A DNA stretch of 64,000 bases, from positions 726,319 through 790,318 of the forward strand of contig NZ_BCFL01000016.1 of NCBI RefSeq assembly GCF_002217755.1, in the 5' to 3' direction. Positions 22,117 to 30,935 of the stretch are shown in pieces. Made by a program: the position numbers and the translations under genes. The notes beneath the pieces were generated by a model. It was not told the origin of the DNA and searched no databases. It saw nothing but the letters and a program-made list of their open reading frames with translations. The first letter of the stretch is position 1, and every line of letters begins with the position of its first letter. The DNA is from Streptomyces hyaluromycini (lineage in GTDB: Bacteria > Actinomycetota > Actinomycetes > Streptomycetales > Streptomycetaceae).

Positions 22117-22491
22117 CTACTCCGCCGCCCGTCCCGGGCAGAGGTCGAGCGGAGTGCAGAGCTGGATCACCTCATAGCGGCCACCTTCAGCGGCCTCGGT
22201 ATGCGGCAGGAACCGCCACTGCGAGGCCTTGGTGTGGCGAGTACCGTCCGCCTTCTCCACATGGGCGTGGAGGGTGCGGGTTCGGGGGTCGTTGGTCTCC
22301 ACCAGTACCTCGTCGGCGGCGATCGGGAAATGATCGTGCAGCAGGCACAGACCGAACCGGTTCAGATTGCCGTGCTTGGCCAGTACCGCGGCCAGATCCC
22401 GCACGAACTCGGCGTCCTGAGGGCCTAGCGCCTCGGCCTCCTCGAAACCGGGAAGCGAACTTCTCGGCGCGGAAACGTTTATGTCAGCCAT
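22117..22491 (-). CDS. Hypothetical protein, 124 aa
   Basis: ATG 22491 follows GACGGAGGGGTT. The 124-residue soluble protein includes DAEFVRDLAAVLAKHGNLNRFGLCLLHDHFPIAADEVLVETND and ends LCTPLDLCPGRAAE. I recognise no family. It stands at the left end of the accessory segment, divergent from the large membrane protein gene, and could belong with it. Confidence 0.7.
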   Translation of the reverse strand: MADINVSAPRSSLPGFEEAEALGPQDAEFVRDLAAVLAKHGNLNRFGLCLLHDHFPIAADEVLVETNDPRTRTLHAHVEKADGTRHTKASQWRFLPHTEAAEGGRYEVIQLCTPLDLCPGRAAE

Positions 22492-22663
22492 AACCCCTCC
22501 GTCGAATAGCTGACGGTGATCGGATTCCATTATCAGTCACTGACTGCTTTCCTGCAATTCGGGAGACTGGGACGAAGGGGTGGGGTTGCCCCTGCTCCAC
22601 AGTGCGCCTGGGTGTGACACGTGGAACATGTGTCTAAATTCTCCGGGCAGGAGGTGCTGGAAC

Positions 22664-25261
22664 TTGCCGGAGCTCAGGTGGTGGCGACTGGTGTCGCTGA
22701 TGGTGTTGGCGGTGGTGTGGTGGGGGTGCTCCCCTGCGGAGGCGCGGGAAGGCAGCCCCGACCGCTGCTTGACGGATCAACTTCGGGCGAGTGAGGTGAC
22801 TGCAGACATCCGGTTCACACAGCACCACCAGACTTACATCAAGATGTATTCCGACATGACGATCAAGGTACCCATGAAATGGGACCTTGCAAAGAACCTC
22901 ACATTCAGCGACAGTTCCGGGGATTACCGAAGGGCAATACACTGCCTGCTACTCGGCAAAAAGGGCGTGGCGAGTGACAGGGAATGGCGGTCCAGCAACC
23001 CTAGAGTGACCGCAAAGGACGGCCTGGTCACCGTACAGTACGATGCATACACCTGGATTGACAGATACGGCATCTTCCAGCTCGGCCCTTGGCGGGTTTC
23101 GGCCCTGAAGAAACACCATTGGGAGGTCGCGCTTCAACCGCCGAGCCTCGATGGGTTCGCCTGGAAGCATATCGGAGTGCAACTGGACGGACTGGACTTC
23201 GACAATCACTCCACACGGGATGTGAAATCTTCGGACGCGAACGGACTGGAGTGGGACCATGAAATGCCCAAAGATGTCAAGGTCGATTTCGATATTCCCT
23301 TCCAGCATTCTGTGACACTGGTTTTCACTGAGTCGTTCTTGAGCAAAGCGGGTGTCGCCACGTGGTGGGTGTCCGCTTCCTGCGTGATGGCGCTGGCCGC
23401 ACTTCGCAGCCGGCAGTCGTACTCTTCTGCCACCCAAGGTGCATCAGGCCAGAGTTCGCGGACACCCGGGTGGCGGTCCGACGTCATCCGAATCGAGAGT
23501 CCTGTGGGGACGACGCTCCAATGGGCCGTGCTCAGCACAGCCGTTGTCGTTACGTTGATTCTGGTCATTCCCGAGAACTCCATCCCCCGCAAGTGGCGCA
23601 GCCTCATCTGCATGGGCGCGGGTCTGGCTCTGCTCTTCGTCGCCCGCCCCTGGAAGCGCGGTGGGTCACCGGTCGCGGCAGACACAGAGGCGGAGGGGGC
23701 CGCTGATCCGGATGATGTCCAGCGCCGCCAGATCCACGCCGTGGCCGTGGCCGCGGCCGTGGCCACGGCCGTCGGCCTGCTGGTACTCCTGGGCCATGGG
23801 CTCTTCGGCTTGCCGGCGAACCTGGTGCCGAAAGCGCCACCGACCGTTCTGGGCCTGTTCGGGCTCACATTGCTGGGACTGGCGACCGTGTGGCTGTGGC
23901 TCGCCGCGATGACCGCCTGGGCCTGGCGCTTTGCGCGCGAGGGAGGTCTGGCACGCGCCTGGGCCGCCGCATGGGATCGCGCGCCGGGCCGCTGCACCGC
24001 AACGGTCGGAATCCTGCTGGTGGGGGTCACGTTGACCCTGCTCGGGTGTGCCTTGTGGTCGAGCTATCGGCAGTGGGCGCGCGCCAATTGGCTCACCGGC
24101 GAAACCTCGTTCGCCAAGGCGCCGTACGTCAACCAGCTCATGGCGGATTTCTCCTTCTCGGACCTGATTTGGGTCTTCTCGCACAGCTGGATTTTGACCG
24201 TGGTCGCTTTGGTAGCGCTTTTGTATCTTCGCGTCAGGACACAGCAGGAGCAGGCTCGGAACAAACAGGAGCAGGCCTCTTTGTGGCCGGGAACTCCCGA
24301 ACTCCTGTTGATCGCAGCCGTATTCGCCTTCCTCGTGGGCGTGCCAGGGGGAAGCTTCGCAGGTGCCAGCGCCTTGTACGGCAGCGCCTGGATCCCGCTG
24401 AACATCGGCTCGCTGTACCTGGTTCTCGCTATGGGTCGACGATACTCGGTATTGGGCCAGCTGCGAGCTTGCTTCCACGGAAGGCAACTGAACAGCAAAA
24501 AACGTCGACCCGAACTGCTGTCGAAGGCGCAGCGCTATCGCAGCCTGAACCACCAACTGCACCTGTTGGACCAGGGCCATGGGGGCAGCGCTACACGTCA
24601 GCAGCTGGAGGACGAGCTGCATGGACTGCATCGATGGCTGGTCGACGCGTGCGGCGGGGAGAGTCCGCCCGAGCACATTTCCGTACTGGACGTCGCGCTC
24701 GCCTGGGGTCCACAGGGGCACTGGTGGTCGAATGCCGTGCATGCCGCACGCCTGGCGTTCTGTTTCGGACTCCCGGCCAGTGCGGCCCTTGTGTTTCTCG
24801 ATCTACAGGACGACCGGAATGTTACGCAATACACCTACCAGGCCACCGGGATTCCGGAATTCGTCGCGCGTTTCTTGCTCTATCAGCTGGCATGGACCGG
24901 CGCCGGATTCGCCCTCGGGGCGTTGTGGCGCCTGTTGCCCGGGCACCGCAGTCCGGTACGCGCCTGGAGCCTGACATTGGCATCCGCGTTGCCGATCTGC
25001 CTCGCGCTGCTGATCATCAGGATCACCGATGCACCTTTCGGCCACGTACTTCTCTATCTCCTGCTCATGCTCATCACGCTCGCACTCACCAGCATTTGGC
25101 TGGACACGGCGACCTTCAAACACGAGCAGGAATTGTGGAGCAGTCGAGTCGCCCTGCTTCTGTCGATCTACCAGGTGCGGGGCTTCTCGACACACGTCGG
25201 CTGGATCTTGGCCCAAGTAGTGGCAGCCGTGGGGCTCTGGCATACGTTGGCCCACCGCTGA
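22664..25261 (+). CDS. Large polytopic membrane protein (possibly DUF6185 type)
   Basis: About 865 residues. A signal-type N-terminus (WWRLVSLMVLAVVWWGC, then SPAEA) leads into an extracytoplasmic domain of about 200 residues, followed by about 13-14 membrane segments in two blocks. Between the blocks is a charged cytoplasmic region (about 605-690) with KRRPELLSKAQRYRSLNHQLHLLDQ, predicted helical. I recall DUF6185 for similar Streptomyces proteins but cannot verify it, and no transport or catalytic motif is visible. TTG 22664 has AGGAGG nine bases upstream; ATG 22628 lacks a site. Codon use is clearly more A/T-rich at third positions than in the neighbours, a sign of acquisition. Confidence 0.75.
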   Translation: MPELRWWRLVSLMVLAVVWWGCSPAEAREGSPDRCLTDQLRASEVTADIRFTQHHQTYIKMYSDMTIKVPMKWDLAKNLTFSDSSGDYRRAIHCLLLGKKGVASDREWRSSNPRVTAKDGLVTVQYDAYTWIDRYGIFQLGPWRVSALKKHHWEVALQPPSLDGFAWKHIGVQLDGLDFDNHSTRDVKSSDANGLEWDHEMPKDVKVDFDIPFQHSVTLVFTESFLSKAGVATWWVSASCVMALAALRSRQSYSSATQGASGQSSRTPGWRSDVIRIESPVGTTLQWAVLSTAVVVTLILVIPENSIPRKWRSLICMGAGLALLFVARPWKRGGSPVAADTEAEGAADPDDVQRRQIHAVAVAAAVATAVGLLVLLGHGLFGLPANLVPKAPPTVLGLFGLTLLGLATVWLWLAAMTAWAWRFAREGGLARAWAAAWDRAPGRCTATVGILLVGVTLTLLGCALWSSYRQWARANWLTGETSFAKAPYVNQLMADFSFSDLIWVFSHSWILTVVALVALLYLRVRTQQEQARNKQEQASLWPGTPELLLIAAVFAFLVGVPGGSFAGASALYGSAWIPLNIGSLYLVLAMGRRYSVLGQLRACFHGRQLNSKKRRPELLSKAQRYRSLNHQLHLLDQGHGGSATRQQLEDELHGLHRWLVDACGGESPPEHISVLDVALAWGPQGHWWSNAVHAARLAFCFGLPASAALVFLDLQDDRNVTQYTYQATGIPEFVARFLLYQLAWTGAGFALGALWRLLPGHRSPVRAWSLTLASALPICLALLIIRITDAPFGHVLLYLLLMLITLALTSIWLDTATFKHEQELWSSRVALLLSIYQVRGFSTHVGWILAQVVAAVGLWHTLAHR

Positions 25262-25311
25262 GGCAGCATGCGCCTGGGCCCGGGCGCGCGACTCGCACCA
25301 AGGCCCTTTCC

Positions 25312-25983
25312 CTACGCGTACGTCGTGATGTCCTTGATCACCGCGAACCCCAGCCCGTACGCCGACATCCCCCGCCCGTACGCCCCCAGATGCACGCCCT
25401 CCCCGGTCGACCCGGCGAGTACCCACCCGAACTCCGACTCCCGGTAGTGGAACGGCGTCGACACCCCGTCCACCGGCAGCGAGAGTGCCGACCACTCGGG
25501 CCCGGCCAGATCGTCGGCCAGCTCCCACGCCGTCTCGGTCTGCTGCTCCAGCCAGTCGTCCCGCAGGCTGTGGTCCATCTGCCCCGGCCAGGTGAAGGAC
25601 AGCAGCCCGACCCCGGCCAGCCAGGCGGCGGACGACACCGACGTGGCCTCCAGCAGCCCCGTCCCGTCGGCACTCCTCCGGGACGGACTCGCCGCGACGG
25701 TCACGACCACCGCGAACTTCTCCCGCGGCTCACCGACGGCCGAGGCGAGGTGTTCGTTCCGCACCGACGGCTCGTCGCCGTGCCCGATCGACCCGTGCTC
25801 CACCGCACCGTCGGCCGCCGTACCCACCTGCATCAGCCAGCGCTGCCCCGTGAACGCCTCGTCGAGGCCGTACCAGGGGAAGGCGGCCTCCAGGTAGCCG
25901 TCGACCGTGCGGCGAACGGAGGGGACCTGCCGTTCGCCCTCCGCGACCGGTGCCTGTCCGTCCACCTGACTTGTCGTCTCCAT
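25312..25983 (-). CDS. Conserved hypothetical protein, 223 aa
   Basis: Cytoplasmic alpha/beta protein without a signal or membrane segment. The ATG at 25983 has AGGAGG 11 bases upstream. Notable conserved-looking stretches are GYLEAAFPWYGLDEAFTGQR near the N-terminus and YGRGMSAYGLGFAVIKDIT at the end. I know no family function. It lies downstream of tatB in the same direction but beyond a terminator, so it is probably a separate unit. Confidence 0.72.
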   Translation of the reverse strand: METTSQVDGQAPVAEGERQVPSVRRTVDGYLEAAFPWYGLDEAFTGQRWLMQVGTAADGAVEHGSIGHGDEPSVRNEHLASAVGEPREKFAVVVTVAASPSRRSADGTGLLEATSVSSAAWLAGVGLLSFTWPGQMDHSLRDDWLEQQTETAWELADDLAGPEWSALSLPVDGVSTPFHYRESEFGWVLAGSTGEGVHLGAYGRGMSAYGLGFAVIKDITTYA

Positions 25984-26102
25984 CAGCCCCGACGCCTCCT
26001 AGCTCTGGTCGGTCCGGGGCGGCCCGCCCCCCTTCGGGCGCACTCGTCCGGTCCGCACAACAACTCGGCAGCATATCGACCCCGCTGGGACCAGCAGCGA
26101 AA

Positions 26103-26130
26103 CCGCCCGGTGCGTGGGTCGCACGGGCGG
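26103..26130 (-). terminator. Hairpin terminator downstream of tatB
   Basis: CCGCCCGGTGCG pairs with CGCACGGGCGG around a short TGGGT loop with one bulge, in the 238-base gap after tatB. It would end the sigE-rseA-htrA-tatB transcript. Nothing else is seen in the gap. Confidence 0.65.
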
Positions 26131-26221
26131 CGGGTTCGGGCCCTAAGAGACGTATGGGCGGCGCACACGCGGTATGAAACGCGTCACGTGCGCCGCTCAT
26201 GCGCGGATCGGCGATCCGGGC

Positions 26222-26668
26222 TCAGGTGGCGTCCGCGTCGAAGGGCGGACGGTCTTCCTTGCCCGGGTCGTCCGGCTTCTTGGTCATGTCGATCCGGCCG
26301 CTCCCCGAAGAACCGCTTCCGGAGGACGAGGGCGAGGGGTCGGTGTCGCGGCTGTGCACCGCTTCCGTGACCTCGGCCATCTCCTTCTTCAGGTCGAAGC
26401 CGTTGCGGATCTCCTTCAGCCCCAGCTCGTCACTGTCCAGGTGCTTGCGGATGAAGGTCTTGGGGTTGAGGTCCTCCAGCTCGAAGTCCTTGAACTCCGG
26501 GCCGAGTTCCTGCCTGATGTCCTCTTTGGCGCTCTCCGAGAACTCCCGGATCTTGCGGATGGTCCGCATGACGTCCTGGATGACCTTCGGGAGCTTGTCC
26601 GGACCGAAGACGAGCACGGCGAGCACAATGATCGTCACCAGCTCGAGTGGTCCTATGTCATTGAACAC
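26222..26668 (-). CDS. tatB: Sec-independent translocase protein TatB
   Basis: A 148-residue TatB: one N-terminal membrane helix with the conserved acidic residue (FNDIGPLELVTIIVLAVLVF), the FGPDKLPK hinge, a long amphipathic helix (VIQDVMRTIRKIREFSESAK), and an acidic and Ser/Gly-rich tail. It recruits twin-arginine substrates with TatC. GTG 26668 has AAGGAG six bases upstream. It is last in the sigE-rseA-htrA-tatB block, the same order as in mycobacteria. The bldKB-like protein in this window has a twin-arginine signal and is a plausible client. Confidence 0.93.
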   Translation of the reverse strand: MFNDIGPLELVTIIVLAVLVFGPDKLPKVIQDVMRTIRKIREFSESAKEDIRQELGPEFKDFELEDLNPKTFIRKHLDSDELGLKEIRNGFDLKKEMAEVTEAVHSRDTDPSPSSSGSGSSGSGRIDMTKKPDDPGKEDRPPFDADAT

Positions 26669-26869
26669 CTGAAGCTCCTTGCGATGTCCTCGGTCCTCGG
26701 CCCTCCGGTCGCTGTTGCGGCTGTTCCGTGGTCCGGGCCGGGTCCACGGTACCCGGCGCACCTGTCCGACCGGTACTGCCCCGAGGTGTCCGACTGCGTG
26801 TGTACGACCGGTTTTCCGGGTTGTTTGCCTAGTCGGGGCACGAGTGGGGCCCTGCCTGTGAGGTTTCTG

Positions 26870-27472
26870 TCAGTTCCTGTCCGAGGAGCCGGGGCGGTCG
26901 CCGGGGCCGTCGAGCGTCAGCGGGGTGAGGCCGTGCACGCCGTACACCTGGAGGACGGCGAGGTCGTAGCCGGCGTCCAGGCGGACGACGGTCGCCCGGG
27001 CGGTGGCTCCGCTGCTGAACGTCACGGTGATCCGGCCGCCCGCGGAGACCGCGGGGGCGACGACGTGGTGGTTGGTGAGGATGCGCCCGCGGGTGTCGAG
27101 GACGAAGCCGGTGCCGGTGGCCTGTTCACCGGCACGGGTACCGGTGCCGGTGACGTGCAGGGTGACGACGCTGGGCAGCGCCCGCGCGGCGATCCCGGCG
27201 GCATCGCCGGGCGGCCGCCCGGGCGGCGGCGGGCCCGGCTGGGGCAGCTGTACGGCCTCCACGCCGCCGGTGCGCACCAGATAGCCGCCGAGCAGCCCGC
27301 CGGCCGCACCGGAGAGCACGGAGAGCACCAGCGCCCCCACGACGAGCGTCCGCCGGCTCCGCGACCGCCGCCGCCCTGCCGCGGCCCCGGCCGCATCGCC
27401 CTGCGGCAGGGACGGGGTGCTGCCGGTGGTGTCGCCGGGTGTCGTCGGTGACGTCGGTATCCCCTCGTCCAT
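26870..27472 (-). pseudogene. htrA: Truncated HtrA-like trypsin-family protease
   Basis: Starts at ATG 27472 (GAGGAG three bases upstream). The 200 residues contain a short cytoplasmic Pro/Ser part, one membrane segment (about 42-68) and the first half of an HtrA/trypsin domain: LPSVVTLHV, GTGFVLDTRGRILTNHHVVAP (catalytic His), GYDLAVLQV (catalytic Asp). After LTPL the sequence diverges to TLDGPGDRPGSSDRN and stops. The serine segment GNSGGP and any PDZ domain are missing, and no remnant is found in the 200 bases before tatB. The protease should be inactive. It is either a deletion pseudogene or a new membrane protein. Confidence 0.8.
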
Positions 27473-27629
27473 GGTCTCCTCGCGGGCTCACCGCGGCCGC
27501 CGTGCACCGGCGGCTCGCGGAAGGTCGGCTCCGTGCCCGCGGTGGTGCCACGGGCATGGCTGATTCACAGGATTCAACCAGGTTCGCGAGTCGCCGCGCA
27601 GGGCCGTTCAGCAGGTGGGCAGGGCCCGG

Positions 27630-28604
27630 TCAGTGGGCGGCGCGGTAGGAGCGGGACGGGGACGGGGAGGGTGCGGAGGTCGTGTCGGGGACGGGTGCGG
27701 CGAGCAGGCCGGTACCGGTCGCCTCGGGGGTGCTGGTCCACGAGGTGAGGGCGAACGGCGGGTTGGCACTCAGCGGCCGTATCAAGGGGGAGACCGCGGC
27801 CGCGCCGGCCATCACCGGTGCGGTCAGTTCCCGCAGCTTCTGCTGGGCGGCGGCCGGGGAGGGCACTCCGGGCAGCAACGGCGCGGACACCGAGGTGGGC
27901 ATGGCGGGGGCGGCGCCGCCGAGCAGCGTGCCGGACGACAGCAGCGGGGTGAGCAGGCGGCGGCGCTGCGTGTCGGCGGTCCCGCTGGTGCCGGAGCCCG
28001 CCGTGCCGGCCGGGGCGACACTGCCGCCGCCGGTGCCGCTGCGGGCGTCGGCGGCCGGGGCGCCGGGCAGGCCGGCGGTGACCCCGCCGAGGGCGACCGC
28101 GGCCAGCGAGACCGCGCCGGCGGCGACGAACGCGAACCGCATGCCGCGCGAGGCGGAGCGGTCACTGTCCGGGCGGCCGACGGGGTGGATGCGGAAGCCC
28201 CGGCCGGCGGCCGCGGCCGGGTCGTGGGGGCGGGCGGGGACATAGCCGAACTCGAAGCGGTCGTCCCGGCTCAGGTCGAAGACCCCGCTGTCGGATCCGC
28301 GTCCCGCGGGGTCTCCCCCGCCGAACGGCGAACCGCCGCCGTCCGGGTCGCCGCCCGCGGGCAGCCCCTGGAGGCGGGCCAGGAAGCTCTCGGAGGGCGG
28401 GGGCGGGGCGGCCGCCGCGAAGACGTTCTTCAGGGCGCGCTGCGCGTCCGCCTCGGCCTTGCACCGGGCGCAGGTCGCCAGGTGGGCCAGGACGCGCTCA
28501 CGCGTCTCATGACCGAGCTCTCCGTCCACCAGAGCGGAGAGTCGGTCTCCCAGGTGCTGCTCGGCGAGCTGTCGCTCGGCCGGTTTCGGTCGTGATCCAC
28601 TCAC
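27630..28604 (-). CDS. rseA: Anti-sigma factor (zf-HC2/RseA type)
   Basis: A 324-residue protein. The N-terminal zinc anti-sigma motif is [34 protein letters not shown] with HxxxCxxC. A long Gly/Asp-rich linker follows, then one membrane segment (about 150-172, [22 protein letters not shown]) and an extracytoplasmic Pro/Ser/Ala-rich tail. GTG 28604 overlaps the sigE stop in GTGA, so the two are co-translated. It should hold SigE inactive at the membrane until a signal releases it. A 157-base gap separates it from the truncated htrA gene. Confidence 0.88.
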   Translation of the reverse strand: MSGSRPKPAERQLAEQHLGDRLSALVDGELGHETRERVLAHLATCARCKAEADAQRALKNVFAAAAPPPPSESFLARLQGLPAGGDPDGGGSPFGGGDPAGRGSDSGVFDLSRDDRFEFGYVPARPHDPAAAAGRGFRIHPVGRPDSDRSASRGMRFAFVAAGAVSLAAVALGGVTAGLPGAPAADARSGTGGGSVAPAGTAGSGTSGTADTQRRRLLTPLLSSGTLLGGAAPAMPTSVSAPLLPGVPSPAAAQQKLRELTAPVMAGAAAVSPLIRPLSANPPFALTSWTSTPEATGTGLLAAPVPDTTSAPSPSPSRSYRAAH

Positions 28605-29389
28605 GCGGTCGCGCCCCCTCCTCCCAGTGCGGGAACACGGGGCACGAAGGAACGGCGCTCGGCCTTGCGGGCCTCCGGGGAGCGGTGCGCGAGAGCCTTG
28701 CGCAGCTGGGAGCGGCCGCGGTGGATACGGGAGCGGACCGTGCCGAGCTTCACGCCGAGGGTCGCGGCGATCTCCTCGTACGACAGGCCCTCGATGTCGC
28801 AGAGCACGACGGCGGCGCGGAACTCGGGCGCGAGGGTGTCCAGGGCCTGCTGGACGTCGGCGTCGAAGTGCGCGTCGTTGAATGCCTGCGAGGGGGTGGG
28901 CTCGCGGCTGGGCAGGCGCTCGGCCGCGTCCTCGCCGAGGGCGTCGAAGCGGATGCGCTGCTTGCGGCGGACCATGTCGAGGAACAGGTTGGTGGTGATG
29001 CGGTGCAGCCAGCCCTCGAAGGTGCCCGGAGAGTACGTCGACAGCGAGCGGAAGACGCGGACGAAGACCTCCTGGGTGAGGTCCTCGGCGTCGTGCTGGT
29101 TACCGGTCAGGCGGTAGGCCAGGCGGTAGACGCGGCCGCTGTGCGTGCTGACGATCTCCTCCCACGTGGGCGGAGTCCATGCCTGCCCGTCCGCGTCGGT
29201 GGAGAAGGTCGCGGTCCGGTCCTCGCCCATGGCGAGCGCGGCGGCGTGGCTGGGGTCAGCAGCGGTGTCGTTCACGGATTTCGGCCTGCCTGCCGATCCG
29301 AGGAAGCGCCGCAGCACTCCTCCCCGATCCCCAGGCGCAGCCGCACCTCCCCTGTCGGCTCTGGTGGTGTCCAGTGGAGCCCCTACCAT
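28601..29389 (-). CDS. sigE: ECF RNA polymerase sigma factor SigE (mycobacterial SigE type)
   Basis: A 262-residue ECF sigma factor. Sigma-2: [38 protein letters not shown]. Sigma-4: [20 protein letters not shown] followed by [23 protein letters not shown] 29389 follows GGCGAGGTGGCT; another ATG at 29506 would add 39 residues encoded by more AT-rich DNA that looks like promoter. The order O-methyltransferase (divergent)-sigE-rseA-htrA-tatB matches M. tuberculosis as I know it, so this is the envelope-stress SigE, not the unrelated Streptomyces coelicolor SigE of the cse system. Confidence 0.88.
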   Translation of the reverse strand: MVGAPLDTTRADRGGAAAPGDRGGVLRRFLGSAGRPKSVNDTAADPSHAAALAMGEDRTATFSTDADGQAWTPPTWEEIVSTHSGRVYRLAYRLTGNQHDAEDLTQEVFVRVFRSLSTYSPGTFEGWLHRITTNLFLDMVRRKQRIRFDALGEDAAERLPSREPTPSQAFNDAHFDADVQQALDTLAPEFRAAVVLCDIEGLSYEEIAATLGVKLGTVRSRIHRGRSQLRKALAHRSPEARKAERRSFVPRVPALGGGGATA

Positions 29390-29567
29390 AGCCACCTCGC
29401 CCGTTAGCACCGGATAAGCGGTTTTACGAGAATTTGATCTCTGCTGATGGGGCTCGTCCGACCGCGCCAGCAGCTGCTCGACCACCGTCTCGTCATCGTG
29501 ATCCATTCGTGTCCCCCCGCCCTGTCTTCCACCCCTCTAAACGCCTGGTCCCATCTGCGGGTTCCCG

Positions 29568-30251
29568 GTGCCAACGGATACAGTCACGCCCAGGCAACCA
29601 CGGGGACAGGAGAGGGTCATTACCGGCAACCGGCAGACGAGCTGGGCGTTCGCCGACGCCTTTGTCGCCGAGGACGAAGCACTGCGGTGGGCCCGTGACC
29701 GGGCCCGCGAGGCAGGGCTGCGCTCGGTGTCGCCCGGCACGGGCGCCGCGCTGCGCATGCTCGCCGCCTCCGTGGACGCCAAGGCGGTCGCCGAGATCGG
29801 CACCGGGTGCGGGGTGTCCGGGATGTATCTGCTGCACGGCATGCGCCCGGACGGCGTGCTGACCACCGTGGATCCCGAGCCCGAACACCAGCAGTTCGCC
29901 CGGCAGGCCTTCCGCGCCTGCGGTTTCGCCAGCAACCGGGCCCGCTTCATCCCCGGCCGCGCCCTCGACGTGCTCCCCCGCCTCGCGGACGCCGGCTACG
30001 ACCTCGTCTTCTGCGACGGCGACCGCCAGGAATACTCCGACTATCTCGCTGAATCGTTGCGCCTGCTGCGTCCGGGTGGCCTGGTGGTCTTCGAGGGCGT
30101 CTTCGCCAACGGCCGCACCGTCGACTCGGGGCCGCAGCCGACCGAGGTACTGCGGCTGCGCGAACTGCTGCGCACGGTACGGGAGAGCCAGGAGCTGGTG
30201 CCGTCGCTGCTGCCGGTGGGCGACGGACTGCTGTGCGCGGTCAAGCGATAG
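29568..30251 (+). CDS. Class I SAM-dependent O-methyltransferase
   Basis: About 227 residues of the CCoAMT-like family: WAFADAFVAEDEALRWARDRA, SAM motif I VAEIGTGCGVSGMYL, TVDPEPEHQQFARQAF, motif II YDLVFCDGDRQEY, LRLLRPGGLVVFEGVF. It is the homologue of the methyltransferase that sits divergently next to sigE in mycobacteria; the substrate is unknown. The start is uncertain: GTG 29568 is the only standard start in frame before the conserved NRQTSWAF, while the best ribosome site (GGAGAGG at 29608) stands directly before an ATT codon. Confidence 0.82.
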   Translation: MPTDTVTPRQPRGQERVITGNRQTSWAFADAFVAEDEALRWARDRAREAGLRSVSPGTGAALRMLAASVDAKAVAEIGTGCGVSGMYLLHGMRPDGVLTTVDPEPEHQQFARQAFRACGFASNRARFIPGRALDVLPRLADAGYDLVFCDGDRQEYSDYLAESLRLLRPGGLVVFEGVFANGRTVDSGPQPTEVLRLRELLRTVRESQELVPSLLPVGDGLLCAVKR

Positions 30252-30281
30252 CCCTCACGGGCAGGGACCGGGTCCCGGCGG

Positions 30282-30326
30282 ACAGGGTCCCGGCGGACAG
30301 GGACCGGGCGGACAGGGACCGGAAAG
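30282..30326. repeat. 15-bp tandem repeats
   Basis: Three units related to CAGGGTCCCGGCGGA (variants with CAGGGACCGGGCGGA), just after the methyltransferase gene and just before the terminator. Confidence 0.7.
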
Positions 30327-30333
30327 ACGGCAA

Positions 30334-30363
30334 CGCCCCGGCACCTCTTGGGGTGCCGGGGCG
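30334..30363. terminator. Bidirectional hairpin terminator
   Basis: CGCCCCGGCACC and GGTGCCGGGGCG form a perfect 12-bp stem between the convergent methyltransferase and DUF3117 genes. Confidence 0.88.
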
Positions 30364-30389
30364 GCCGAAAGGGTATGGTCGCTGACGCC

Positions 30390-30557
30390 TCAGCCGACGA
30401 CGTTCTTGAGGGCGTCGGCAAGCGCCGCGGCCTCGTCAGGGGTCAGCTCGACGACGAGCCGACCGCCGCCTTCGAGCGGAACGCGCATGACGATGCCCCG
30501 CCCCTCCTTGGTCACCTCGAGCGGGCCATCACCCGTTCGCGGCTTCATGGCCGCCAT
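30390..30557 (-). CDS. DUF3117 protein, 55 aa
   Basis: A 55-residue protein of the highly conserved actinobacterial DUF3117 family: MAAMKPRTGDGPLEVTKEGR, then RVPLEGGGRLVVELTPDEA. ATG 30557 has AAGGGG six bases upstream. The function is unknown despite near-universal conservation in the phylum. Confidence 0.9.
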   Translation of the reverse strand: MAAMKPRTGDGPLEVTKEGRGIVMRVPLEGGGRLVVELTPDEAAALADALKNVVG

Positions 30558-30935
30558 GCTCGTCCCCTTCCTCAAAACAGCTCATCGTCTACCGACGGCC
30601 CTGGAGGGCACGCGTGATCCTCACGGGACACGCGACACCGGCATCGAACACATTGCTTCCAAGCCATTATCCCGCATCTCAGGACCCGATGACCAACATC
30701 AGTCGGCATCGCTTGGGCAACGCACGCGAGCAAAACCACCCAATTCGGCGATGTGACTGCGATACTCCGCCACCCTGCGTCCTTACGCCGACCGAGTCGG
30801 CTCCGGAATTCTTTGACGCAGGTCACACGCCGGGTCCGGTCCCCCGACGGCGATCTCCGCCATGCTGTCCTTCGGACATCGACGTACTGAGCGGTACGTC
30901 AGCCGCGACGACGGAGACGACGGAGGGGACGCACC
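30558..30935. other. 378-bp divergent intergenic region
   Basis: No gene fits. It lies between the starts of the DUF3117 gene and the enoyl-CoA hydratase gene and is moderately AT-rich in the middle. The only clear signal is the palindrome at 30881-30900. A TTTGACG near 30812 could be a -35 element for the hydratase gene. Confidence 0.5.
30881..30900. promoter_or_regulatory. Perfect palindrome upstream of enoyl-CoA hydratase gene
   Basis: GACGTAC-tgagcg-GTACGTC, 7-bp perfect arms, 35 bases before the ATG. The spacing and position suit a repressor dimer site. Confidence 0.55.

Noticed and set aside
26870..27472. Frameshift rather than truncation of the htrA-like gene
   Set aside because: The Ser-motif region was not found in any frame between 26669 and 26870, and there is not enough DNA to encode it.
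28601..29389. Identification with the S. coelicolor SigE of the cse operon
   Set aside because: The neighbourhood (rseA, htrA, tatB, divergent methyltransferase) is that of mycobacterial SigE; no cseABC genes are present.
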